Shown here: piece after piece, positions 35,822-44,959 of the stretch
Layout: each line of letters starts with the position of its first letter
How positions within the stretch are numbered: the first letter of the stretch is position 1
Assembly (NCBI GenBank): GCA_948442365.1
Contig: CAOJRU010000008.1
Coordinates: 1 to 64,000 of the forward strand
Direction of reading: 5' to 3'
From: an uncultured Clostridium sp.
Lineage (GTDB): Bacteria > Bacillota > Clostridia > TANB77 > CAG-508
Length of the DNA: 64,000 nt
The notes under the pieces: generated by a model
What the model saw: only the letters and a program-made list of their open reading frames with translations
The model's database searches: none
Told to the model about the DNA's origin: nothing
Made by a program: the position numbers and the translations under genes

Positions 35822-36251
35822 GGAGTAAAATATAAAACCATAAATACCTATTCTTTCTTTTAAAACTCCTATATTTAGTCTTATATAGCTATTTTCTTAA
35901 ACAACAACTTATATTACTTTTTAAATTAAGCCTCTTAAAATCCGTTCTGAGTTACTGTTTTTTTATAAAATTGCCTTAAAATTGATCCTAGAGCTTCATT
36001 ATTTTTGATTATTCCTGGTTAGATTTTTTTTCATTATTGTAACCACATAATTTTAAAAAAATTTATATAACTTTAGATTATTTTATCAAAATTCCTTAAA
36101 TCCTTAATTTCAGTATTTCGCTTGATTTTATAGACAACAAGTTATATGCTTATTTTTTCAAAGCAGCTTAAAATCGATTCTCGTGCGTTGTTTTTTTAGC
36201 CATTTTTCAGCATTTTTAACAAGTGCCTAAAAATCAACATTTTTACTAAAA

Positions 36252-36278
36252 TTATATTATATTGATTTCTAATTTCAT
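36252..36278 (-). CDS. Candidate 8-codon leader peptide with a perfect ribosome site
   Basis: GGAGG at 36285-36289, six bases, then ATG AAA TTA GAA ATC AAT ATA ATA TAA (MKLEINII). A consensus Shine-Dalgarno with ideal spacing in an otherwise non-coding stretch is unlikely to be chance. It would sit at the start of a 600-base leader to the ICE genes, as leader peptides do upstream of antibiotic-inducible genes. Confidence 0.4.
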   Translation of the reverse strand: MKLEINII

Positions 36279-36360
36279 ATTTTTCCTCCATACATATAAA
36301 ATATCACAAACTATATATATTCAATAAATATGTATAATTTTTATAAATTTTGGTTTGTAT

Positions 36361-36387
36361 TATCAAAGTTTTGTGCAAATAGGAATA
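36361..36387. repeat. 27-base direct repeat, copy 2
   Basis: Identical to 35795-35821 over 27 bases; flanks differ. It directly adjoins the large palindrome at 36395-36450. Confidence 0.8.
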
Positions 36388-36394
36388 TGGGCTA

Positions 36395-36450
36395 AATGTT
36401 TATAGTTGGGGTGGAAAACTTTGAAAGTTTCCACCCCAACTATAAACATT
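36395..36450. repeat. 56-base near-perfect palindrome
   Basis: AATGTTTATAGTTGGGGTGG at the start is mirrored by the complementary end at 36450, with one bulged A and a single-base loop. The stem is about 27 base pairs including a GC-rich GGGGTGG core. No T-run follows, so it is not an ordinary terminator; it could be a replication, transfer or element-end hairpin. Confidence 0.75.
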
Positions 36451-36566
36451 AGAATATTAGAACTTTAAGAATTGGCATTAAGAGTTGCATAGATTTGTGG
36501 GATAATCCATTTCTAAGCGATGAAATCTATTCACAATCAATTTTTTAGCTTTGAAAATACTTATCC

Positions 36567-36905
36567 TTATGAATCCGAATCCATCTTAAAGCAAATAATA
36601 TCAGATAATTCTCTTTCATAAAAATATGACTCATCATATGTAATATACTTTGAATCAATTGCAAAAAGCATATACCAATATCTAGTTATGGGCAAAAGAA
36701 CAATTAGTTCTTTTGCATTTCGAGAAAATAGACGCAAGCCATTTATGCCTGCTCTATTATTAAAATTATACTCGTTTAGCAATTGATTGGTAATACTGTC
36801 ATGGATAAAAATCCATGAGTTCCGTAATTCCTCTTCCTTTCTTTTTGCAAGAAATTCTAAGAAATACTCGTTTTTTGGTACTGTTAAATTTAATAATTTA
36901 TTCAT
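36567..36905 (-). CDS. Hypothetical protein next to the ICE end
   Basis: 112 residues from ATG 36905, which has GAGGAGG. Mixed alpha/beta with 'NSWIFIHDSITNQLLNEYNF', 'ELIVLLPITRYWYMLFAIDSKYI'. No family recognised; the shape suggests it could be a piece of a longer protein. It could be the last ICE gene or the first chromosomal gene. Confidence 0.45.
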   Translation of the reverse strand: MNKLLNLTVPKNEYFLEFLAKRKEEELRNSWIFIHDSITNQLLNEYNFNNRAGINGLRLFSRNAKELIVLLPITRYWYMLFAIDSKYITYDESYFYERELSDIICFKMDSDS

Positions 36906-37017
36906 AGGCGTCCTCCTCTTTGATGAACTAATACCAATAATTACAAGTTGCAATTTATGTAACTTAATTATACAATAACTTCAAAATCAAAAACTAACAA
37001 AACTCATACGTATTTTG

Positions 37018-37824
37018 TTAGTTTTTGATATATATATATACATAGCAATTATCATTTTTCTCATAATATTCAAAGCTATAATTTAAATCAATATCTAAAT
37101 TAGTAGATAAAACAAATTGCGAATAAATGTTATGTATTAAAGGTGCTATATCTGATTGACTGGCTCCTCTACAATCAAATACTGCATATTTTCCAGCTAT
37201 AATTTTAACTGGTTCAGAGTTTTCAAGTTTTTCCTTACATCCTACATAATATATCTCTGTATTATCCTCTTGCCTAAAGGTAACTCCATACATACCTAAT
37301 TCTACGATTTTCTCAAATAATTTTCTATCTTTTAAATTTTGATATAATTCTCTAATCCTATATAAGAAGTCGTCCTTTGTTTTTGCATATGGAGTTTTAT
37401 ATGCATATATTTGTATTTCTTCAATCTCTTCAATTTTATAGGAATATTTAAAAGGTTTATTAATTTGATTTAATTGATAAACTGGAAATTGTATAAATTC
37501 AATATTACTCTTTCTACATTCACTAGGTGTCATATTAAACATATTTTTAAAGCTTCTAGAAAAGGATATTTCTGATTCATACTGATATTTGATAGCTAAG
37601 TCTATTATTTTTATGTCTGAACTTTTTAGTTCTTCATAAGCTTTACTTAGCCTTCTTTTTCTAATATATTCTGATAATGACATATTAGTAATGAAAATAA
37701 AGATTCTTTGCATTGATTGTTCTGAAACTGCTAATATTTTTGATAATTCATTATAATCAATCTTTTCAGTCAGATGATTCTCTATATATTTAATTAATTC
37801 TTCAAATTTTACTCTATTATCCAT
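37018..37824 (-). CDS. AraC-family regulator with GyrI-like effector domain
   Basis: 268 residues. Residues 1-105 hold the two helix-turn-helix AraC domain (IDYNELSKILAVSEQSMQRIF, then 'YESEISFSRSFKNMFNMTPSECRK'). Residues about 125-268 match the GyrI-like small-molecule-binding fold ('GKYAVFDCRG', 'FEYYEKNDNCYVYIYI'). It senses a ligand and controls transcription; target unknown. A near-consensus promoter places the transcription start at the ATG, with no ribosome site, implying a leaderless message. Confidence 0.9.
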   Translation of the reverse strand: MDNRVKFEELIKYIENHLTEKIDYNELSKILAVSEQSMQRIFIFITNMSLSEYIRKRRLSKAYEELKSSDIKIIDLAIKYQYESEISFSRSFKNMFNMTPSECRKSNIEFIQFPVYQLNQINKPFKYSYKIEEIEEIQIYAYKTPYAKTKDDFLYRIRELYQNLKDRKLFEKIVELGMYGVTFRQEDNTEIYYVGCKEKLENSEPVKIIAGKYAVFDCRGASQSDIAPLIHNIYSQFVLSTNLDIDLNYSFEYYEKNDNCYVYIYIKN

Positions 37825-37830
37825 AATTTT

Positions 37831-37859
37831 ATTATATCAAAATTATGTTGCCTCGTCAA
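37831..37859 (-). promoter_or_regulatory. Sigma-A promoter immediately before the AraC gene
   Basis: TTGACG (37854-37859), 17-base spacer, TATAAT (37831-37836) on the minus strand. Only 6 bases separate the -10 box from the ATG. Confidence 0.7.
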
Positions 37860-37971
37860 CTTTATTAGATGTTTTTTCTTTACCAAACCAATCTTCCTTT
37901 TGTATTATATATAAGCGATTGTCACTAAATATCTCAAGGAATAGATAATATATTTTTTAGGTATAACAATA

Positions 37972-37993
37972 AACAGCTATGTAGATAGCTGTT
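37972..37993. terminator. Hairpin after the class B sortase gene
   Basis: AACAGCTAT (37972-37980) and ATAGCTGTT (37985-37993), perfect arms with a 4-base loop. The plus-strand side has CTTTTTG; the minus side has a weak T tract. Confidence 0.45.
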
Positions 37994-38007
37994 CTTTTTG
38001 TAAAAAC

Positions 38008-38841
38008 TTATTTTTTTTGACTCTTAATTAACTTTGCATGCATTACTATCCTTTCATTCTTATTATGACAGGTAGATAAGGTAAGTATTTTATTATTTGT
38101 ATCTATTGTTGTTTTAAAATCATATATACTACGTTCTTTTATTTTGTTCAAAAACTCCTTAAACGAAATATCGTCCAAGAAATCTGTTTGAATATAGTCA
38201 CTTGTAGTTGGAATGCAATAAGCACTGAATACTTGCCATAAACTATTCTCATATTTGGTAGATACTCTAATTGCATAATTATCTTTATTTTCATACCAGG
38301 CATTATTTAATATATTTCCTAGAGTACCAAACATAGATCCATCTTTTCTCGTATGTCCATATACTATAGTATTTTTATCTAAATCCTTAATTGAATTACG
38401 ATAATCCATAAAAATCCAACCTGCTTCATTTTTATATCCATTAAATGAATGATTTAAGTAATATTTATTATCAGAATGCTGGACAATTGGATAATTTATA
38501 TTAGTATTAGGTACAGAAATCCAAGCAACTATTTCTTGATTAGATTTTTCTAAATTAGAAAAATCTACTTCTAAATAATTCATTTTTTTTAAATCCCAAT
38601 AAGGATCTGAATCAAGTAGCGTTTTTTCATCAACCATTATTTCTTCATCTAATACTTTTGTATTTTCTACTTCTGTTATAGCAACATCTTTTTCTATCTT
38701 ATTTTCTTCTTTCTTAATATTATAATTATCAAAAATCCAAAAAGCAATATGGATCAAACTATACAAAATAATTATAATAGCTAAAATGCTTACAAATACT
38801 AAAAAAGTCTTTCTGTTTTTTATATTTAACACTTTTTTCAT
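38008..38841 (-). CDS. srtB: Class B sortase
   Basis: 277 residues: membrane anchor at about 12-35 (FLVFVSILAIIIILYSLIH), then sortase B fold with His in TIVYGHTRKDGSMFG (about 161), Cys in LTLSTCHN (about 257) and Arg in ERIVMHAKL (about 264). It follows the NPQT-motif protein by about 50 bases and a terminator, so the anchored partner is obvious. It is less than 35 percent alike by eye to the ICE sortase, so not a recent copy. Confidence 0.92.
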   Translation of the reverse strand: MKKVLNIKNRKTFLVFVSILAIIIILYSLIHIAFWIFDNYNIKKEENKIEKDVAITEVENTKVLDEEIMVDEKTLLDSDPYWDLKKMNYLEVDFSNLEKSNQEIVAWISVPNTNINYPIVQHSDNKYYLNHSFNGYKNEAGWIFMDYRNSIKDLDKNTIVYGHTRKDGSMFGTLGNILNNAWYENKDNYAIRVSTKYENSLWQVFSAYCIPTTSDYIQTDFLDDISFKEFLNKIKERSIYDFKTTIDTNNKILTLSTCHNKNERIVMHAKLIKSQKK

Positions 38842-38851
38842 CTAATACTCC

Positions 38852-38885
38852 TAAAAAGTTCTATGTTAAAAAACATAGAACTTTA
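38852..38885. terminator. Bidirectional-type terminator between anchored protein and sortase
   Basis: AAAGTTCTATGTT (38855-38867) and AACATAGAACTTT (38872-38884) are perfect 13-base arms, with TTTTT on the minus-strand side. Confidence 0.8.
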
Positions 38886-38889
38886 AAAT

Positions 38890-39969
38890 CTAATTTTCTT
38901 TCTTTTTTAATAATATAGTACTTCCTATTAAAGTAGTAATTCCTAATCCTAATAATATTACATAAAGTTGTATCTTATCAAAGGTTTGAGGATTTTCTTC
39001 ATTGGCAACCTTCTTATTCGTTTTTGATATATTATTTGAATTTACATTCAATTCTGAATCTTCTGTTGGTTGGCTTTGATTTATATTTTGATCAACATCT
39101 GGTTTTGGAGTATTAATTCCATATACTACATACTCTGATAAATGGGTTGTTGTAAATTCAATGCTATTATTATTATAGGTAGCCTTAAAGTTTTCTTGAA
39201 TTTTTCCATCCTTTATATATCCTACTTTATATTCATCATATTTCGTATTTACTGGAATTCTTATTGTATAAGAACCATTGTTTAATGGAACTATTACATT
39301 CCCATTATAGATAGAAATATCATAAGAAGCAATATAATTGTAACCTTCTTGTAGTTCTATATTTTTATTGTCTACTTCTCTTACTTTTAAAGTATAATTT
39401 TTGTCTAATCCAGTACTACTTGTTAAAGTAATATTAGTTATATTGTCAGTAAATACTTTTTTACCTGAAAGTTCTTCTAATATATCATATCGATTGCTAC
39501 TATTATATAAAGTATTTATTGCATTTTCGATTGCTGCTTGATCTTGCCATGAAAATGTTTTATCACCAATAAATATGACTGGTGTAGCATAGGAAAGAGC
39601 ATGTTCATTAATTAATGTTTTGGCTGCATCCAATAATCCATAATTTATTTTATTGTTTTTTACTTCATAACTAATGATTTTTATTTTGTCACCATGACTA
39701 GAAAGTAAACTATTGGCAATATAATTTGTATATAAATTTTTACAATTTAAACATCCATCTCCTCGAAATATATAAATGTTTACTCTTTTGTTATTAGGTG
39801 TATTGTATTTTGTCAAATCGTAGTTAGTAATACCTTCTATATTAAAGGTGGTTACCAAATCTTCGCTTGTATATTTGGATAAGTCTATCACAGCTGCATC
39901 TACTTTAAATGGAATTATAAAAACTAATGTTAACATTATTAAAATCATAATACTTATATTTTTTTTCAT
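38890..39969 (-). CDS. Sortase-B-anchored thioredoxin-like surface protein
   Basis: About 359 residues from ATG 39969 (AAAGGGG site). Signal peptide (ISIMILIMLTLVFIIPFKVDA), then a thioredoxin-like domain: RVNIYIFRGDGCLNCKNLY with a C-x-x-C pair (CLNC, about 74) and 'ATPVIFIGDKTFSW' with a cis-Pro-like TP. A beta-rich region follows, then a low-complexity spacer and the sorting signal ENPQTFDK, hydrophobic helix and KKKEN tail. NPQT-type motifs are class B sortase substrates, and a class B sortase is the next gene. A surface thiol-disulphide role is inferred. Confidence 0.75.
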   Translation of the reverse strand: MKKNISIMILIMLTLVFIIPFKVDAAVIDLSKYTSEDLVTTFNIEGITNYDLTKYNTPNNKRVNIYIFRGDGCLNCKNLYTNYIANSLLSSHGDKIKIISYEVKNNKINYGLLDAAKTLINEHALSYATPVIFIGDKTFSWQDQAAIENAINTLYNSSNRYDILEELSGKKVFTDNITNITLTSSTGLDKNYTLKVREVDNKNIELQEGYNYIASYDISIYNGNVIVPLNNGSYTIRIPVNTKYDEYKVGYIKDGKIQENFKATYNNNSIEFTTTHLSEYVVYGINTPKPDVDQNINQSQPTEDSELNVNSNNISKTNKKVANEENPQTFDKIQLYVILLGLGITTLIGSTILLKKKEN

Positions 39970-40048
39970 TTCTTTTTCCCCTTTCATTTTAGCTATATTT
40001 TACATAATAATCAACAATTTGTCAATACATTATATTATATTTTAGCAT

Positions 40049-42517
40049 TTAATTTGAAGAATTTGTATTTATGTTAGTATTACTATTAGAAACATTAGTA
40101 CTAGCATTGACTGTATTATTTGTTACATTTTCATTACTATTTGACACATTCGTATTAATTTTATTAGTCGTATTACTGCTATTTATTGTATTTGTAGTAT
40201 TTTTTATAGAATTACTATTGGTTGTTATATTAGATGGTTGATTTTCTAATGAATTGTTTGTTGGTTTATTTGTATTATTATTTGGCAATACTTGTTGAGG
40301 ATCCTCAGCATCAATATCTTGGGTAATTCCTTGTATAATTTCCTCCACTTTTTGATGTGTTGTGTTGGTCTTATTATCTTTTAATTCAGATCCAGAATGT
40401 TTATCACATAATTGTGGCGTCGTTAGCCATAGGAAATATTCAGGATAAGTATTTTGACATCCAGTAGTAGCCCTTTTCCCTGTTTCAGCACATATTGTAC
40501 AACTAGAAACATTATTTGGTTTTTCAAATTTACTACTATTTAATCCAGCGTGAATTCTTGACATAACATTAGCCCACAATAGGCCAGCAGGATTTCTTTT
40601 GTTATAATCTATAGGTTCATTTACATCATAACCATACCACGTAACAGCTGTATAATAAGGTGTAAAACCACAAAGCCATCGGTCATTATTATCATCTGTT
40701 GTTCCTGTTTTAGCTGCAACATCTACGCCAGAAATTTTACAATAGGTAGCTGTTCCATTTGCACCCTTAACTGGTTGTGTTAAGATGTCTTTTACGATAT
40801 AAGCAACTTCTTTGGATACCACTCTTCTTTTCTCTTGTTGTGTTTTTAAAATGGTCTTACCAGCTTCGTTTTCTATACTAGAATAAAAGGTTGGCTCTAT
40901 ATATTCACCATCATTTGCTATGGTTGCATAAGCTCCTGCCATTTCTAAAGGACTAATTCCTTTTTGCAATCCTCCTAATGATAATACTAAAGTTTCATCT
41001 TCTTCTGTTAAGGAAGTTACTCCCATTTTTTTCAAATATTTGATAGCGTTTTTAGGTTTTAAAGTTTCCATGATTTCTACAAAAGGAATATTTTGTGAGG
41101 ATTCTACTGCTCTTCTAACTGTTATTTTTCCTAAAGAAGGATTATAGTCTGTTGGGTGATATCCTTCTGCAAAGTCTCTTTCTGTATCATCATAAATTGA
41201 AGCTGCTGTGATAATCTTTTTATCAATAGCTGGAATCAGTATTGATAAAGGTTTGATAGAAGACCCCGTTTGTCTTACACTTTGTGTTGCTCGATTTAGC
41301 GATCTTGCTTTTGTTTTCTCTCCTAAGCCACCAGTACAACCAACAACATAGCCTGTTTTATGGTCGATAATAACCATAGCAGCTTGCGAAGAATTTCCAC
41401 CTGTTTTAGAAGGCAAACTATATTTTGATTTTTCAAATTCGGTTTCTGTTTTTTCTTGCACTTTCGAATCTTGTGTACTATGTATTGTCAATCCTGCCAT
41501 ATTCATATAATTAGTAGCAAAATTTTGGGATATGTGATACTTTTTAGCAATATCTTCTGTTATCTCTAAAATCAAAGCATCGGTATGGTAAGAATAAACA
41601 GCTTCTTCTGATTTTATTTGACCTTTTTTAAAATTAAGTCCTTTGTCAACATTGCTAAGTGCTATATTATAGTCCTCTTCACTAATATATTTTAATTCTA
41701 ACATTTTAGCAAGAACGGTTTTTGTTCTTTTTGCAATTTTTTCTGTATGATCCTTTTCTTCAAAGGGATTATAAGAATTGGGTGAATGATTAATTCCTGC
41801 TAAAAAAGCACATTCTTCTAGAGATAAATTCTTTGCTGATTTGTTAAAATAATAGTTAGCTCCTGTTTCGATACCATATATATTAGGACCAACATAGATA
41901 ATGTTCAAGTAAGCTTCTAAAATTTCATCTTTTGATAGACAGCTTTCTAATTGCCATGCTTTCCACCATTCTTTTACTTTTCTTGTAATACTATCCGTCG
42001 AATCTCCTGTCAAATTTTTTACTAATTGTTGTGTAATGGTACTTCCTCCATAAGAAGATTTGCCAAAGTGAGTAATATAGGAAATAATAGCTCCACCTGT
42101 TCTTTTAATATCAACTCCTCCATGAGAATAGAAACGTTCATCTTCAATTGCTACATAAGCATTTTTTAAATCGTTTGGCATACTAGAAGATGAAATGGTT
42201 TCATTTTTTCTTTCACATCCTAATGTAGCAATTTCATTTCCATCCATGTCAACCACAATTGAATTCTGATTGATTAACATTTCTTTGGCAAGTGTTTTCC
42301 ATCGATGTGCGGAAATCCCCAATGTAATTCCGATTACTAAAATAGCACTTACAATGATAAGCAATATCAGCTTTTTTAATTTTCTTTTTTTATTTTTCTT
42401 TTTGGATTTTCCATTTTTCTTTTTATTTGTTTTTTTATTTTGATTCTTTTCTTCTATTTTTTTATTTTTTCGGAAGGCTTTTGGAATATAATCTTCTTCC
42501 TCTTTCTTACGAGACAA
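40049..42517 (-). CDS. Class A penicillin-binding protein (PBP1A-type)
   Basis: 822 residues. Basic cytoplasmic N-terminus (KKNGKSKKKNKKRK), one membrane segment (LILLIIVSAILVIGITLG), GT51 transglycosylase domain with EDERFYSHGGVD (about 128), then a transpeptidase with S-x-x-K in GSSIKPLS (about 420), SQN (about 475) and KTGTT (about 605). It polymerises and crosslinks peptidoglycan. After the catalytic domains comes a Cys pair region (SCTICAETGKRATTGC) and a roughly 90-residue Asn/Thr/Ser-rich tail. TTG start preceded by AAGGAAG. Confidence 0.95.
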   Translation of the reverse strand: MSRKKEEEDYIPKAFRKNKKIEEKNQNKKTNKKKNGKSKKKNKKRKLKKLILLIIVSAILVIGITLGISAHRWKTLAKEMLINQNSIVVDMDGNEIATLGCERKNETISSSSMPNDLKNAYVAIEDERFYSHGGVDIKRTGGAIISYITHFGKSSYGGSTITQQLVKNLTGDSTDSITRKVKEWWKAWQLESCLSKDEILEAYLNIIYVGPNIYGIETGANYYFNKSAKNLSLEECAFLAGINHSPNSYNPFEEKDHTEKIAKRTKTVLAKMLELKYISEEDYNIALSNVDKGLNFKKGQIKSEEAVYSYHTDALILEITEDIAKKYHISQNFATNYMNMAGLTIHSTQDSKVQEKTETEFEKSKYSLPSKTGGNSSQAAMVIIDHKTGYVVGCTGGLGEKTKARSLNRATQSVRQTGSSIKPLSILIPAIDKKIITAASIYDDTERDFAEGYHPTDYNPSLGKITVRRAVESSQNIPFVEIMETLKPKNAIKYLKKMGVTSLTEEDETLVLSLGGLQKGISPLEMAGAYATIANDGEYIEPTFYSSIENEAGKTILKTQQEKRRVVSKEVAYIVKDILTQPVKGANGTATYCKISGVDVAAKTGTTDDNNDRWLCGFTPYYTAVTWYGYDVNEPIDYNKRNPAGLLWANVMSRIHAGLNSSKFEKPNNVSSCTICAETGKRATTGCQNTYPEYFLWLTTPQLCDKHSGSELKDNKTNTTHQKVEEIIQGITQDIDAEDPQQVLPNNNTNKPTNNSLENQPSNITTNSNSIKNTTNTINSSNTTNKINTNVSNSNENVTNNTVNASTNVSNSNTNINTNSSN

Positions 42518-42578
42518 TTAAAATCACTTCCTTTTTAAATATATTCATAGTATATCATAAATTGCATAAAATACAAAT

Positions 42579-43905
42579 ATGGAAATTGAAAAAATAGAAA
42601 CTAATTTAAAAAGAAATTTATACCTTCATTCTTCCCCTATGAAGTTTTCTTCTCATGGGAAAAAAATAGAAAATGAAGTGATTCGTATTAATCCAGAATT
42701 TACTTTTCAAGAAATTCTTGGATTTGGAGGTGCTTTTACAGAAAGTTCTTGTTATGTTTTAAGTAGGATTCCAAAAGAACTTTCAGAGCAAATTTTAGGA
42801 GAATATTTTTCCGAAAATGGTTTGCATTATCAATTTGGTAGACTTTCTATTGGAAGTTGTGATTTTTCCTTAGCTAGTTACTCCTATTCTTACGAAAAAA
42901 ATTTATCAGACTTTTCTATTCATCATGACATGAAATATATCATTCCCATTATTAAATCTGCTCAAAGACAAAATAGAAATCTTAAATTTCTTGCTAGCAC
43001 TTGGTCTCCTCCCGCTTTTATGAAAGATAATTATAGTTTAATTGGTGGTGGTAAATTATTACCTCAATATAGAAAATTATGGGCTGAATATCTTGTAAAA
43101 TATGTTCGTAGCTATCAAGAACAAGGAATTCCTATCTCCTATATGACAATTCAAAATGAACCAAATGCCAGACAAATATGGGAATCCTGTTTGTATTCTT
43201 CAAAAGAAGAAGCAGACTTACTAAGAAATTACTTATTCCCTACTTTTAAGACAAATGGCTTACTTACACAATTTTTGATATGGGATCATAATAAAGATAT
43301 TATATTAGAAAGAAGTCTTGAAACACTAATTCATCATAATGCTTTAACGGCTACCAGTGGTATTGCTTTTCATTGGTACACAGGTGGTCATTTTGACAGT
43401 TTAGAAAGATTGCGTCACCTATTCCCTAATTTACTTTTATTTCATTCAGAAGGCTGTACTGGCTATTCTCATTTCAAACCACAAGATGAGCTATTTAATG
43501 CAGAAATGTATGCCTATGAAATGCTAGAAGACTTCAATCATGGTGTAAATGCCTTTATTGATTGGAATATCGTTTTAGATTATGAACGGTGGTCCAAATC
43601 ATGTTAAAAATTATTGTAATAGTCCTATTATGATGAATAAAAAAGGAACAGCTTATATCAAGACTCCTACCTTTTATTATATTTCACAATTAGCAAAATA
43701 CATTAAGCCTGGTAGCAAAAGAATTCATTTTAATAAATTTTCTGAAAATATTTCGGTATCTGCCTTTAAAAATCCTAATAAAAGTGTTATTATAGTATTG
43801 TTAAATAAAACGGATAAAAATGTCGAATATAATTTGTGTTATAATGAGTTTACTCTTCATGATAATTTGGATAGTCATGCGATTGTAACTTATAGAATAA
43901 CTTAA
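42579..43905 (+). pseudogene. GH30 glucosylceramidase-like glycosidase, frameshifted
   Basis: Two overlapping frames (42579-43607 and 43582-43905) together give a full GH30 enzyme of about 440 residues. 'EILGFGGAFTESSCYVLS', 'STWSPPAFMKDN', 'TIQNEPNARQIWESC' (acid/base Glu) and 'LLFHSEGCTG' (nucleophile Glu) are present. One extra G near 43584 breaks the 'DWNIVLDY-NGGPNHV' segment; removing it restores the frame. It may be a sequencing error or a recent null mutation. The family cleaves beta-glucosides or glucosylceramide. No signal peptide, so cytoplasmic. No ribosome site; a TTCATA/TAAAAT promoter 6 bases before the ATG suggests a leaderless message. Confidence 0.8.
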
Positions 43906-43933
43906 TATAGTATTTTTGAAAGGATTGATACTT

Positions 43934-44917
43934 ATGATAAATCGAGAAGATAATCCAGAATTCGTAAATTCTTTTTTAGATTATTCTATTACTATTTTAA
44001 ATAAATCACCTAATAGTATTAAAGAGTATAATTATGATTTAAGTATGTTTTTAAGGTTTATAAAATTACATTTTCATATGACAGAAGAAACCGATTTAAA
44101 AGAAATTAAAATAGATGACATGACAATTGATACCATAAAGAGAATTACATTAGATGATATTCATGCTTTTATTTCCTATTTAACTCGTGAGTATCATAGC
44201 AAAGCCACTACCAGAGCTAGAAAGGTTTCAACTATTCGAATCTTTTTTAAATATTTAAGTAGAAAAGCTAAATTGATTGATGTTAATCCAGCACAAGATT
44301 TAGAAACTCCTAAATTAGATAAAAGATTACCCAAATATCTCTCTTTAGAAGATAGTAGAAAACTACTTGCTATTACTTATAATGAAGATAATAGAAATTA
44401 TGAAAGAGATTATGCTATTATTACTTTATTTTTGAATTGTGGTATGCGTCTTTCTGAATTAGTTGGTATTAATCTTCAAGATATTGACTTTGGAGAATGT
44501 AAATTAAATGTTATTGGTAAAGGTAATAAAGAAAGAACGATTTATTTGAATAAGGCGTGCATGAAGGCAATTGCTGACTATATGGAAGTACGACCAAAAC
44601 AAGGTATTAAACATGATAGTAAATCTTCTGAAAAAGCACTTTTCTTGAGTGAAAGAAAAACTAGGATTAGTAATCGAACGGTTGAAAATGTAGTTTCTAA
44701 ACAATTGCAATTGGCGGGTTTAGATACTAAAAAGTATTCTGTTCATAAATTAAGGCATACGGCTGCTACTTTAATGTATCAGTATGGACAAGTTGATATT
44801 CGAGCACTTCAAGAGCTTTTAGGACACGAAAGCATTGCTACTACTGAAATATATACTCATGTTAGTAACGATCAAGTTCGTAATGCAGTGGAAAATAATC
44901 CATTGGCTAATTTATAA
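43934..44917 (+). CDS. Tyrosine recombinase, XerC/XerD-like
   Basis: 327 residues from ATG 43934 (AAAGGATTG). An N-terminal SAM-like core-binding domain (FVNSFLDYSITILNKSPNSIKEY) and catalytic domain with Arg in CGMRLSEL (about 170), Lys in GKGNKERTIY (about 196), H-x-x-R in HKLRHTAA (about 271), His in GHESIATTEIYTH (about 297) and Tyr (about 306). Likely a chromosomal dimer-resolution or related recombinase. It is 8 kb from the ICE and faces away, so it is not an obvious ICE integrase. Confidence 0.92.
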   Translation: MINREDNPEFVNSFLDYSITILNKSPNSIKEYNYDLSMFLRFIKLHFHMTEETDLKEIKIDDMTIDTIKRITLDDIHAFISYLTREYHSKATTRARKVSTIRIFFKYLSRKAKLIDVNPAQDLETPKLDKRLPKYLSLEDSRKLLAITYNEDNRNYERDYAIITLFLNCGMRLSELVGINLQDIDFGECKLNVIGKGNKERTIYLNKACMKAIADYMEVRPKQGIKHDSKSSEKALFLSERKTRISNRTVENVVSKQLQLAGLDTKKYSVHKLRHTAATLMYQYGQVDIRALQELLGHESIATTEIYTHVSNDQVRNAVENNPLANL

Positions 44918-44929
44918 AGTTTTGATACA

Positions 44930-44957
44930 AAAGGTTCCCTTTACTAGGAACCTTTTT
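44930..44957 (+). terminator. Rho-independent terminator of the recombinase gene
   Basis: AAAGGTTCC (44930-44938) and GGAACCTTTTT (44947-44957), followed by T-run. It separates the convergent yneA-like gene. Confidence 0.85.
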
Positions 44958-44959
44958 AG

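Larger units (their letters stand above)
35713..36566. other. Non-coding head/end region of the conjugative element
   Basis: About 850 bases without a convincing gene. It holds the 27-base direct repeats, degenerate repeats centred on CTTAAAAT (35934, 35975, 36167), an 8-codon leader ORF with a perfect ribosome site, and a 56-base palindrome. The pattern suggests a long regulatory leader and/or an element end. The ICE-chromosome junction most likely lies here or shortly to the right. Confidence 0.5.

Noticed and set aside
36455..36532. Possible decayed coding remnant reading TLRIGIKSCIDLWDNPF on the plus strand
   Set aside because: Only 27 codons with no start or ribosome site and no recognised homologue.
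43934..44917. Xer-type recombinase as the ICE integrase
   Set aside because: It lies 7.5 kb outside the ICE head, has XerC/D size and layout, and other chromosomal genes intervene.
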